From Gudongella sp051744365 (GTDB taxonomy: Bacteria > Bacillota > Clostridia > Tissierellales > Tissierellaceae), in NCBI GenBank assembly GCA_051744365.1, contig JBNJCX010000024.1, positions 1 to 29,260 of the forward strand: a stretch of DNA of 29,260 nt, read 5' to 3'. Below, in pieces: positions 6,885 to 14,867 of this stretch (its first letter is position 1; each line of letters opens with the position of its first letter). Under the pieces are notes generated by a model, which was not told the origin of the DNA, made no database searches, and saw only the letters and a list, made by a program, of their open reading frames with translations. A program made the position numbers and the translations under genes.

Positions 6885-8045
6885 ACCTGTTTTCGCGCCA
6901 AATTGTGTCATGTTGAAAATGTTTGATTCGTAAATATACATATTGTTGTTCTTTTCCTTGTGAGTTATTATTGAGATTTCAATCATCTTGTTTACCAATG
7001 CCTTGAAATCATATCCTCTTCCTTCCCAAAGATAAAATGCTATTGATCCAGGCAGTGTATTTATCTCATTTACAAACACTTTTCCTACCTTGTCTATAAG
7101 GAAGTCAATTCGGGCATTACCTCTTGCATCTATTACAGTAAATGCCTTTCTTGCAAGGTCCTCAATTTCCAGTCTTGTACCCTTCTCCAGATTGGCAGGT
7201 ATTGCTCTGTTCTTATTTTCAGAGTCTGAGGTCTTTAAGTCCTTTCTTATGTATTTGTCATCAAAAGACAAAATTTCATTCCATCCCAGTGGCTCTTCGC
7301 AGTCGGAAACCTCAACCTCTTTGTCATACCCCATAACAGCACAGTTGATTTCCCTCGGTTCTTCAACTGCCTTTTCAACGATAACCTTTCTGTCGTAGCT
7401 GGCAGCTATTCCCAGGGCAATTTCTAGCATTTCCTTGTTCTTTGCCTTTGATATTCCGATACTTGATCCTAGATTTGAAGGCTTGACAAATACTGGATAA
7501 CCCAGTTTGCTTTCCACTTCAGCTATTGAACCTGCTTTATCATTTTCCCACTGGCTCCTATAAAACCAAATATAATCTACAACAGGTATGCCATTGGCCT
7601 TGTATACGTCCTTCATAACTATTTTGTCCATTCCAACTGATGAAGCAAGCAATCCTGATCCTACATAAGGCTTGTTAATAAATTCCAGAATGCCCTGAGC
7701 TGACCCATCCTCTCCGTTTGTCCCGTGAAATGCAGGGAAAAATATATCCACAGTCTCCACTATTTTCTTTCCAAAAATACCTGCCTCTTCTGGATGGACA
7801 TAAAGGTTTCCGTCGTTGTGGTTTGGAGAAAGCATTATTCTCTTTGCATCCTTAAAGTCATTGTTCTTGAAGCTTTCAAAGCTAAGTAAAGATTTGCCAG
7901 TAAGCCACTGGCCTTCCTTATTTATATAGATTGCCACAGGATCGTACTTGTCTTTGTCCATGTTCTCAATAATCTGCATTGCAGTTATTACAGACACCTC
8001 ATGCTCAACACTTCTGCCTCCAAAGAGCACCCCTACTTTTTTCAT
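6876..8045 (-). CDS. ddl: D-alanine--D-alanine ligase
   Basis: The 389-aa ATP-grasp enzyme joins two D-alanines for peptidoglycan. It begins MKKVGVLFGGRSVEHEVSVI with the EHEVS substrate-binding motif, has KPSNLGSSIGISK for ATP binding (about residue 190), and ends the catalytic domain with ARIDFLID and FVNEINTLPG (metal ligands). A tail of about 20 residues after THKEKN lacks catalytic motifs. Length is slightly above the usual 300-370 aa. Ligases for D-Ala-D-Lac or D-Ser are related, but no van-type neighbours are present, so Ddl is the best call. AGGAGG precedes the ATG; it lies 17 nt downstream of the MurF-like gene, whose product would use the D-Ala-D-Ala. It is the last gene of the operon. 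Confidence 0.93.
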   Translation of the reverse strand: MKKVGVLFGGRSVEHEVSVITAMQIIENMDKDKYDPVAIYINKEGQWLTGKSLLSFESFKNNDFKDAKRIMLSPNHNDGNLYVHPEEAGIFGKKIVETVDIFFPAFHGTNGEDGSAQGILEFINKPYVGSGLLASSVGMDKIVMKDVYKANGIPVVDYIWFYRSQWENDKAGSIAEVESKLGYPVFVKPSNLGSSIGISKAKNKEMLEIALGIAASYDRKVIVEKAVEEPREINCAVMGYDKEVEVSDCEEPLGWNEILSFDDKYIRKDLKTSDSENKNRAIPANLEKGTRLEIEDLARKAFTVIDARGNARIDFLIDKVGKVFVNEINTLPGSIAFYLWEGRGYDFKALVNKMIEISIITHKEKNNNMYIYESNIFNMTQFGAKTGKM

Positions 8046-8062
8046 TGTCAGACCTCCTCTTG

Positions 8063-9577
8063 CTATTCACTGTAGTTATCCGGTAGATCGTTCTCAAACA
8101 ATACAACATCTTTTGTTTTTGCTATTCTGCCTATCTGTGCTGTTGCTTCCTTAAGACTGTTTACCACAAATATGTTTGAGGGGTTAAAGGATGATTTCAT
8201 AAGTCCATCATAGATGGGTTTGGTCCTTTTTTCTCCCACCAGAATAACAAAGTCGCACACTTTTCCTATGTTTACCCCAAATTCATGGTTTGCTGACCCT
8301 TCCATCTCACCCAGCTCTACCATTCCCGGTGTAACGATAATTTTTCTTCCCTCCTTGAATTGAGAAAGCACATCAAGTGCTGCCTTTGTACCAACTGGGT
8401 TTGAATTAAATGCATCATCTATAATAACTACTCCATTTGACGACTCAATAATATTCAGTCTGTGCTCAATGGGATCAACCATTTCGATTCCTTTGCTTAT
8501 TTCTTCAAAGGACAGTCCCAATATCCTGGAGGCACATGCTCCAGCCAGTAGATTGTAGATGTTGTGTTTACCAAGGAGTCTGGTTTTGCATCTTATGCTA
8601 TTGCCTTCCTTGTCTTTGAGGGTGAACTCTGATCCATTTTCATTAACTACTATATCCACTGCATAAATATCTAGCTTTTCCACATTCTCAAGTCCATATA
8701 ACATCTTTTCCTTGAATGTTTTGTCAGCAAGCTTTTTTATATATTCGTTATCGTAGTTGAATACTGCCACTCCGTCAGTGGGAAGCTCCTCTATTAGCTC
8801 GTATTTTGTCTTCATTATATTGTCAATATTTTTGAAGGTATCTATGTGTACTGGTCCGATTGAAGTCAATATGCCTATCCTAGGCTTTGCCAGCTTTGCT
8901 ACTTCCCTGATTTCGCCAATTTTCTTTGCTCCCATTTCGGCTACAAATACCTCGTGATCATCGTTGAGGTCGTTGTTTATAACCTTTGAAAGTCCCATGG
9001 GAGTATTGTATGATTCAGGGGTGTTCAACACATTGAATCGCTGTGAAAGAATGGTTCCCACGATGAATTTCGTACTGGTCTTTCCGAAGCTTCCGGTTAT
9101 ACCAATAACATTCAGATCTTCTCTTTCTATAATCTTGTTCTGGGCTGATCTGTAGAATCCCATATTTATGCTGTCCTCAATAGGTTTCATCATCATCGTA
9201 GATCCAACTACTATCAATGGCTGATAAAAATAAACCCCAGCCATGGCAGCTACAAGGATCACTGCACCTGTAATTATGTTGCCTGTGATGGAAAAAATTA
9301 TTATTGCCGGTACAGCTGTCAGAAAAACAGAGAAAATAAAGTTGGCTCTGTAAAGTCTTGTTGCCCGTTGTGTCATTACAAGAGGTTTTTTTACTGGCAT
9401 ATCCTCTTTTTTTATACTATAGGCCCTCTCTTTATTATGCGAGAGCCACCTCAAATATTGGTCTGTAAGATAACCTTCAAGCTGCACCATGTGAAGAGAC
9501 TCCTTGGTCCTTCTACTTATAAGCAGCACGAAAACAGTTGCAGCAAGTACGAATATAGTAATAATTATTAAACTCAT
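8063..9577 (-). CDS. Membrane-anchored MurF-like Mur ligase
   Basis: This 504-aa protein has a Mur ligase central domain with the P-loop GITGSFGKTST (about residue 160), NTPESYNTPMG and the Mg-binding EMGAKKIGEI, and a C-terminal domain with IDDAFNSNP. These features fit MurF, which adds D-Ala-D-Ala to UDP-MurNAc-tripeptide. The first 140 residues are unlike ordinary MurF: one membrane helix at about 2-19, a basic cytoplasmic loop, and two more helices at about 80-125. The usual UDP-binding N-terminal domain is missing, so the acceptor may be lipid-linked or otherwise different. Similar membrane-attached MurF-like proteins are, to my knowledge, found in other Clostridia. It precedes ddl by 17 nt. 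The ATG has GGAGGA upstream. Substrate is inference. Confidence 0.8.
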   Translation of the reverse strand: MSLIIITIFVLAATVFVLLISRRTKESLHMVQLEGYLTDQYLRWLSHNKERAYSIKKEDMPVKKPLVMTQRATRLYRANFIFSVFLTAVPAIIIFSITGNIITGAVILVAAMAGVYFYQPLIVVGSTMMMKPIEDSINMGFYRSAQNKIIEREDLNVIGITGSFGKTSTKFIVGTILSQRFNVLNTPESYNTPMGLSKVINNDLNDDHEVFVAEMGAKKIGEIREVAKLAKPRIGILTSIGPVHIDTFKNIDNIMKTKYELIEELPTDGVAVFNYDNEYIKKLADKTFKEKMLYGLENVEKLDIYAVDIVVNENGSEFTLKDKEGNSIRCKTRLLGKHNIYNLLAGACASRILGLSFEEISKGIEMVDPIEHRLNIIESSNGVVIIDDAFNSNPVGTKAALDVLSQFKEGRKIIVTPGMVELGEMEGSANHEFGVNIGKVCDFVILVGEKRTKPIYDGLMKSSFNPSNIFVVNSLKEATAQIGRIAKTKDVVLFENDLPDNYSE

Positions 9578-9608
9578 TGTTTTCCTCCAAAATTATATTA
9601 TGGGTAAA

Positions 9609-10385
9609 TTATTCAGTATCCGGTTCAAAAAAAGCTTTCATTACCCGTCTAAATCTATTGTAGTCATCAAGATATGAGTAATGACCCGCACCTTCAAATA
9701 CTACTAGTCCACTGTCCTTGATTTCCTTTTCCATAATCTCTGCCATATACAGTGGTGTGGCATCGTCCTTGTCACCCCAGATCAGCAGTGTCGGGGCCTT
9801 TATATCTCTGAGAATTGCCCTCAAATTCTCGTTTACAACTCTTACCATGATTTTTCTCATTACTCCTGAGCTATTCTGGTAATCATCAGAACCGAATTTC
9901 TTATACAGCTTTTCCAGTTTTTTTTCGTCCTTTTCCCAGAAGACAAGTGTAGTATATAGCTTCTTGAGAAGCTTGAAACTTTTTACTTTTATGTGATATT
10001 TTAAAGTCCTCTTCGGTATCAGACCTGCGCTGTCTATTAGAACAACCTTATGAATCATCTCAGGATACTTTGATGCGAGTATTATTGATAGCTTTCCTCC
10101 GAAGGAGTGTCCGATCAATGAAAGCTTATCAGAAATAATTCGATCTATAAACTCCTTGACTATATCTGCATAGCAGAAGGAGCCAAAAACTTCACCTGGC
10201 TTCTGAGATTTTCCGAAACCCGGTAAATCCATTGCATATACTGTATGGCTGAGCTTCATGGCATTTACTATGGGCATCACAGTCTCTATACTTGCTCCCC
10301 ATCCATGAAGAATCAGAATAGGGTCTCCCAACCCTGTCTTTATATAGTTGATTTTTAATCCGTCTATCTCTATAGTATTTTCCAT
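9609..10385 (-). CDS. Alpha/beta hydrolase
   Basis: The 258-aa protein has the alpha/beta-hydrolase fold signature: ILHGWG oxyanion strand (about 26-31), the nucleophile elbow GHSFGG (Ser about 95), the acid WGDKDDATP (about 205) and the histidine GAGHYSYLD (about 237). A helical cap with many lysines sits between about 125 and 180. No signal peptide is seen. Substrate cannot be told from the sequence; lipid or ester hydrolysis or a cell-envelope role is possible because it is the first gene of an operon with the MurF-like ligase (31 nt away) and ddl. The ATG at 10385 has AAGGATGG upstream and a promoter ends about 40 nt before it. Confidence 0.85.
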   Translation of the reverse strand: MENTIEIDGLKINYIKTGLGDPILILHGWGASIETVMPIVNAMKLSHTVYAMDLPGFGKSQKPGEVFGSFCYADIVKEFIDRIISDKLSLIGHSFGGKLSIILASKYPEMIHKVVLIDSAGLIPKRTLKYHIKVKSFKLLKKLYTTLVFWEKDEKKLEKLYKKFGSDDYQNSSGVMRKIMVRVVNENLRAILRDIKAPTLLIWGDKDDATPLYMAEIMEKEIKDSGLVVFEGAGHYSYLDDYNRFRRVMKAFFEPDTE

Positions 10386-10424
10386 TCAATTCCATCCTTC
10401 TTATTAACTGTATCACAACTCAGA

Positions 10425-10453
10425 ATTATATCACATCCAGATGAATTTATACA
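10425..10453 (-). promoter_or_regulatory. Extended -10 promoter of the hydrolase-murF-ddl operon
   Basis: TGATATAAT (extended -10; TATAAT at 10430-10425) with a weak -35 (TGTATA, 17 bp upstream). It lies between the hppA terminator and the hydrolase start. Confidence 0.6.
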
Positions 10454-10464
10454 GTATTTGAGGC

Positions 10465-10490
10465 AATAAAAAACCCTCCACAGGGAGGGT
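10465..10490 (-). terminator. Terminator of secG-hppA
   Basis: Perfect 7-bp stem ACCCTCC / GGAGGGT (10490-10473), 4-nt loop, then TTTTTTATT on the minus strand, 8 nt after the hppA stop. Confidence 0.93.
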
Positions 10491-10497
10491 CTTGAAT

Positions 10498-12498
10498 TTA
10501 GAACAATATTCCACCATATGATACAAACAGTTGTGCAAATACAAGTGATACGATTGTCATAAGCTTTATTAGGATATTCAATGAAGGACCTGATGTATCC
10601 TTGAATGGGTCACCTACTGTATCACCTGTTACAGCAGCCTTGTGAGCATCGCTCCCTTTTCCACCATGGTGTCCCTCTTCAATATACTTCTTGGCATTGT
10701 CCCATGCTCCTCCGGCATTTGACATGAAGATCGCCATCAATACTCCTGTTACAAGCGCTCCTGCAAGTAAGCCGCCGAGTGCCTCAGCTCCTAAAAGAAG
10801 GCCAATAAACACTGGCACAACCACTGCAAGTAATCCTGGGATAATCATTTCCTTAAGTGCTGCTCTTGTGCTGATATCAACACAGGTAGCATACTCAGGA
10901 GTTGTTGTTCCCTCCATGATCCCAGGAATTTCCCTGAATTGCCTTCTAACCTCTTCAATCATACTGAATGCAGCTTTACCAACAGCATCCATTGTAAGAG
11001 CTGCAAAAAGAAATGGTAGCATACCACCGATAAGAAGACCGGCAATTACAGCTGGCTTGGTCAAGTCAATTGCTGATAATTGAACAGCTTGTGTATAGGA
11101 TGAGAAAAGTGCCAGCGCTGTAAGCGCGGCTGATCCGATTGCAAATCCTTTACCGATTGCTGCAGTGGTATTACCAACTGAGTCAAGTTTATCTGTAATC
11201 TTTCTTACGTCTTCAGGCAGAGCACACATCTCTGCGATTCCACCTGCGTTGTCTGCAATTGGGCCATATGCATCTACGGCAATTGTCATACCAGCTGTTG
11301 AAAGCATTCCAACTGCTGCAAGGGCTATTCCGTAAAGTCCCTTGACTGGTTCTGCTGCTCCACCAGATGCGTAATATGCAACAAGTATTCCTATAGCTAT
11401 AATAATTATTGGAAGTGCTGTTGACATCATTCCAACTGAAAGTCCGCCGATTATATTTGTGGATGCCCCTGTCTCTGATTCCTTGGCAATCCTTCTAACG
11501 GGTTTGTACTCAGCTGATGTAAAATACTCAGTTATCTTGGCGATTGTTAGTCCAACTACAAGTCCAGCAATAATTGCTATAAATGGTTGGAATGATCCAA
11601 GTATAAGTATACTTAAAAATGCTCCGATGATCATGGTTAGAAGTGAGCTTACCAAAGTACCTTTATCCAATGATTTCTGTGGGTCTCCGTCACCTTTTAC
11701 AAAGAATACCCCTACGATTGATGCAAGGATACCAACTGCTGCAAGACCGAAAGCAAAGAAAACTCCACTCTCTCCGTATGCAATAAGACCAAGTGTAACT
11801 GCTGATATTATTGCTCCTACGTATGACTCAAAAAGGTCAGCTCCCATTCCTGCTACATCACCTACGTTGTCCCCAACGTTGTCAGCGATTACTGCAGGGT
11901 TTCTCGGGTCATCCTCTGGAATCCCAGCCTCGACCTTACCTACAAGGTCTGCTCCTACGTCTGCTGCCTTGGTATAAATACCACCACCAACTCTGGCAAA
12001 TAATGCGATTGATGATGCTCCTAATCCGAATCCGGTTATTATTGCTGGATCTCTGAAAACAATATATGATGTACCAATTCCTAAAAGTCCAAGTCCTACG
12101 ACGCTCATACCCATTACTGATCCACCTGAGAATGCTACGTTAAGAGCCTTTGTGATCCCACTTTCCATTGCTGCATTAGTTGTTCTTACGTTAGCCTTTG
12201 TTGCAACCCTCATACCGAAAAATCCAGCCATAATTGAAAATGCTGCTCCGAATATAAAAGTAATTGCAGTTGTAAGGCCGATTAGAAGTGCAAGTACTAT
12301 AAACAGTACGATAATAAAAATACCCAGGGCTTTATACATTCTTGACAAGAATGCCATTGCACCTTCCTCAATGTATGTTGCGATTTCAATCATCCTGTCA
12401 CTGCCAGGACTAACCTTGTTAATTGATGATGCCTTGTAGAATGCAAACAACAAAGCAACCACTCCCACTATTGGAGCGGCATATAACGCAAAACTCAT
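10498..12498 (-). CDS. hppA: Membrane-bound ion-translocating pyrophosphatase (K+-dependent type)
   Basis: This 666-aa protein has about 15-16 membrane helices and the motifs of membrane pyrophosphatases: the PPi/Mg site with DDPRNPAVIADNVGDNVGD (residues 196-214), DNAGGIAEM (about 415-423) and the C-terminal GGAWDNAKKYIEEG with VGDPFKDTSGPS. It hydrolyses PPi and pumps H+ or Na+ outward. Residues 445-446 in GNTTAAIGKG are alanines; in K+-independent enzymes the first is lysine, so K+ dependence follows from family knowledge. Pumped ion (H+ or Na+) not decided here. The ATG at 12498 is chosen because AAGGAGGA lies upstream; a start 36 nt earlier would run over the secG end. It lies 16 nt after secG, so the two are co-transcribed. 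Confidence 0.96.
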   Translation of the reverse strand: MSFALYAAPIVGVVALLFAFYKASSINKVSPGSDRMIEIATYIEEGAMAFLSRMYKALGIFIIVLFIVLALLIGLTTAITFIFGAAFSIMAGFFGMRVATKANVRTTNAAMESGITKALNVAFSGGSVMGMSVVGLGLLGIGTSYIVFRDPAIITGFGLGASSIALFARVGGGIYTKAADVGADLVGKVEAGIPEDDPRNPAVIADNVGDNVGDVAGMGADLFESYVGAIISAVTLGLIAYGESGVFFAFGLAAVGILASIVGVFFVKGDGDPQKSLDKGTLVSSLLTMIIGAFLSILILGSFQPFIAIIAGLVVGLTIAKITEYFTSAEYKPVRRIAKESETGASTNIIGGLSVGMMSTALPIIIIAIGILVAYYASGGAAEPVKGLYGIALAAVGMLSTAGMTIAVDAYGPIADNAGGIAEMCALPEDVRKITDKLDSVGNTTAAIGKGFAIGSAALTALALFSSYTQAVQLSAIDLTKPAVIAGLLIGGMLPFLFAALTMDAVGKAAFSMIEEVRRQFREIPGIMEGTTTPEYATCVDISTRAALKEMIIPGLLAVVVPVFIGLLLGAEALGGLLAGALVTGVLMAIFMSNAGGAWDNAKKYIEEGHHGGKGSDAHKAAVTGDTVGDPFKDTSGPSLNILIKLMTIVSLVFAQLFVSYGGILF

Positions 12499-12514
12499 TT
12501 TACATTCCTCCTTA

Positions 12515-12742
12515 TTATACCGCTGCCAAGGCAACAGCTGAAATCATAAATATTACTGCTGATACAATAGTAAACTTCCTAAGCATAGCTTGTCTGCTTG
12601 TTCCAATGCTTTTTCCAAACGTTGAATCTGCTCCGCCACCACCAATGGCTCCAATTCCTTCGGATTTGCTTTCCTGCATAAGAATGCTGCCAACAAGGGT
12701 AATGCTAGAAATCAACATTAAAACTGAAAACAAAGTTATCAT
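12515..12742 (-). CDS. secG: Preprotein translocase subunit SecG
   Basis: This 75-aa protein has two hydrophobic helices (about 3-22 and 52-72) around a glycine-rich loop with QESKSEGIGAIGGGGADSTF, the hallmark of SecG. It supports SecYE protein export at the membrane. The ATG at 12742 has a strong AGGAGGTG site; 11 residues further upstream in the open frame are not needed. secG, rnr, smpB and ssrA form a common order in clostridia; here hppA and the cell-wall operon lie between secG and rnr. Confidence 0.93.
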   Translation of the reverse strand: MITLFSVLMLISSITLVGSILMQESKSEGIGAIGGGGADSTFGKSIGTSRQAMLRKFTIVSAVIFMISAVALAAV

Positions 12743-12797
12743 ACATACACCTCCTGTACATCTAAATATATTCAATAGTCAAGTCTATAACATTAAT

Positions 12798-12826
12798 ATT
12801 TTAACATAGGAAAACTTTAAAAGCAA
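12798..12826 (-). promoter_or_regulatory. Promoter of secG-hppA
   Basis: TTGCTT (12826-12821) and TAAAAT (12803-12798), 17-bp spacing, with TGT just before the -10 (extended -10). Predicted start is about 12791, 49 nt before the secG ATG. Confidence 0.6.
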
Positions 12827-12838
12827 TGAAATCTGATT

Positions 12839-13291
12839 TTATCTCTGATTATCTTTTGGTTCCATCTTTTCTCTACATTCAGGGCAGATACCCTTGATTT
12901 CAAGGTGATGCTCCAGAATCTTGAAGCCGGTTTTCTCACCCAGGTAGTTTTCATACCCTCCCAATGGACAGCCCTTGATTGGCAATATCTTGTTACACCT
13001 TACACAAACAAGGTGGTGCCTGTGGTCCATATGGTTTATTTCATAGGTTGATTTTCCTTCTATGTTTATTCCTGATTTCAGAACAAGCCCAGCCTTTATA
13101 AAGGTGTCCAGTATTCTATATACTGTAGATAGATTCATTCTGGTCTTTTCTTTTTTTGAAAGCTCAATATATATTTCTTCAGCCGTAATTGGTTGAACCT
13201 TTTTGCTGAGAAAATCATATATCTCATGTCTCTGCTGTGTATTCTTTATACCCCTGGCTTTGAATAATTCCTTTATATCATTAGACCTCAT
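12839..13291 (-). CDS. zur: Fur-family regulator, probably Zur (zinc uptake repressor)
   Basis: The 150-aa protein has a winged-helix DNA-binding domain (about 1-80, with NTQQRHEIYDFL and MNLSTVYRILDTF), the His-rich metal site HMDHRHHLVC, and two CxxC zinc motifs (CVRC and CPEC), as in Fur/Zur/PerR. Zur is preferred because it is the last gene of a zinc ABC-transporter operon; Fur or PerR cannot be excluded by sequence alone. The ATG at 13291 is chosen because GGAGGTG is 5 nt upstream; the longer frame from 13312 would start before this site and overlap znuB. In the zinc-bound form it would repress the znu operon, including its own gene. Confidence 0.85.
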   Translation of the reverse strand: MRSNDIKELFKARGIKNTQQRHEIYDFLSKKVQPITAEEIYIELSKKEKTRMNLSTVYRILDTFIKAGLVLKSGINIEGKSTYEINHMDHRHHLVCVRCNKILPIKGCPLGGYENYLGEKTGFKILEHHLEIKGICPECREKMEPKDNQR

Positions 13292-13308
13292 ATCTACACC
13301 TCCGTCAA

Positions 13309-14133
13309 TCATATCCTTACAAACCTCTTCATCCCAAGAAATAACAGGAAAAGGAATGCATTTACCATTACAATACTTGCTCCCGAAGGAAAATTGAATA
13401 TATATGATCCAATTACACCTGTAGTAACAGCGATTATCGATATCAATGCTGATAATATAATGGTTGACTTAAAGCTCCTGGATATCTGAAGTGCAGTAAC
13501 CGTAGGAAATACTATCATACTTGAAATAAGCATTGTTCCTACCACTCTGATTCCCAAAACAATAGTTATTGATGTTAGAGTGGCTATCAAGTAATTCATA
13601 CGCTTGGTCCCAATCCCTATGACACTTGCAAAGGATTCGTCGTGAGTGACTGCAAACAGGTCATGATAGAACAAGATTATCAAAGAGACTATAATTGCCG
13701 CAAGAATTATTGAAAGATACATATCTATCTCCTTGATTGCCAGGATACTTCCAAAAAGATAGCTGAAAAGATCAACATTAAATCCACCGGCGACACTTGC
13801 TATCAACACACCAAGGGCCACTGAAAAAGAGGATACAAGCCCAATGGCAGCATCTCCGTGAATTCCAGCCTTTTCATTAAGCTGCATAATAAACACTGAG
13901 GCAACGGTTACTATTGGAATTGATACCAAGAGTGGCGAAGCCCCCAGCATAAGTGCTATGGCAACCGTTGCGAAGCTTACATGTGCAAGACCATCGCCGA
14001 TCATTGAGTATTTTTTCAATACGAGAAATATCCCAAGAAGTGCACTGCTTAAAGCTATTGCAGTACCGACTATAATTGCCCTCTGCATAAAGGCCAGTTC
14101 CATGGATTCTCTTATTAGTTCAATTATCTCCAT
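13309..14133 (-). CDS. znuB: Zinc ABC transporter, permease
   Basis: This 274-aa integral membrane protein has about eight or nine helices and matches the ABC-3 family (ZnuB/AdcB/MntB), including GDGLAHVSFATVAIALMLG near the N-terminus and the loop with HDESFASVIGIGTKRMNYL, the likely ATPase-contact region. It forms the channel for zinc (possibly manganese) taken up with ZnuA and ZnuC. Its ATG overlaps the ZnuC stop in TGATG, indicating translational coupling, and it ends 17 nt before zur. Substrate assignment rests on ZnuA and the regulator. Confidence 0.9.
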   Translation of the reverse strand: MEIIELIRESMELAFMQRAIIVGTAIALSSALLGIFLVLKKYSMIGDGLAHVSFATVAIALMLGASPLLVSIPIVTVASVFIMQLNEKAGIHGDAAIGLVSSFSVALGVLIASVAGGFNVDLFSYLFGSILAIKEIDMYLSIILAAIIVSLIILFYHDLFAVTHDESFASVIGIGTKRMNYLIATLTSITIVLGIRVVGTMLISSMIVFPTVTALQISRSFKSTIILSALISIIAVTTGVIGSYIFNFPSGASIVMVNAFLFLLFLGMKRFVRI

Positions 14134-14867
14134 CAGCTCACCACCTCGCTATCATGATGCTCATGTATTCCCTCTACAAAATTAACGTCCATGTTGAAAT
14201 TCTCAGTGGGTCCATAATAAAGCATCTCTCTGTCAAGGAGCATCATCTTTGAAGAACACTTCTTAATACTGCTTAAATCGTGGGACACAAGAATAATACT
14301 GGTGCCCTCTTCTTCGTTGATTTTCTTTATCAAGCTGAAAAACTCAGTTCGTATCTTTGGATCAAGTGCACTTGTAGGTTCGTCCAGTATCAGCAGCTTA
14401 GGGCTGCTTACCATTGCCCTTGCCAGAAGAACCCTCTGCTGCTGACCCCCTGAAAGATCTCCTATCTTGTTATGTTTAAGATTATAAATGTCAAGCCTCT
14501 TTAAAATCTCATCAATTCGCTCGTTATCTTCTTTTGTGATTCTCTTTGGAAATTTTTTGTTCCCAAGAAGTCCTACAGCCACTATTTCGTGAACCTCTCC
14601 AGGGAAAAGGGTATTCCCCGTTACAGCTACCTGCGGTAGATAGCCAACTCCCTTATGAACGCCTCCTGATCCGAAGTACTTTATACTTCCATTTGACACG
14701 GGAACCAGTCCCAGAATTGCCTTGACCAATGTTGTTTTTCCTGATCCATTGGCTCCCACAAGGCCTACATAATCTCCCTTGTATATTATGAAGGAGATAT
14801 CCCTTAAAACCTGTTGTTTTCCATAGAATACAGACAAATTTTCTACCTCTATCAATTTACTCCTCAT
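14133..14867 (-). CDS. znuC: Zinc ABC transporter, ATP-binding protein
   Basis: This 244-aa ABC ATPase has Walker A GANGSGKTT (about 37-45), the signature LSGGQQQR (about 137-144), Walker B LLILDEPTSALD and the switch histidine VSHDLSS. It ends with a His-rich tail (EGIHEHHDSE) common in zinc-transporter ATPases. It powers the transporter formed by the adjacent genes. The ATG at 14867 overlaps the znuA stop by 11 nt; a TTG 12 nt later (MIEVENLSVFYG) with GAGGAG before it is an alternative start. Confidence 0.93.
   Translation of the reverse strand: MRSKLIEVENLSVFYGKQQVLRDISFIIYKGDYVGLVGANGSGKTTLVKAILGLVPVSNGSIKYFGSGGVHKGVGYLPQVAVTGNTLFPGEVHEIVAVGLLGNKKFPKRITKEDNERIDEILKRLDIYNLKHNKIGDLSGGQQQRVLLARAMVSSPKLLILDEPTSALDPKIRTEFFSLIKKINEEEGTSIILVSHDLSSIKKCSSKMMLLDREMLYYGPTENFNMDVNFVEGIHEHHDSEVVS

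Noticed and set aside
10192..10416. 74-codon frame overlapping the hydrolase start
   Set aside because: It is in another frame of the same strand, low-complexity in composition for a protein, and lies across the clearly coding hydrolase N-terminus.
10811..10826. Sigma-54-like site TGGCAC-N5-CTGCA on the plus strand
   Set aside because: It is antisense inside hppA with no plus-strand gene downstream, so chance is likelier.
11459..11977. Long plus-strand open frame antisense to hppA
   Set aside because: Serine/proline/threonine-rich translation typical of an antisense shadow of a highly conserved membrane protein gene.
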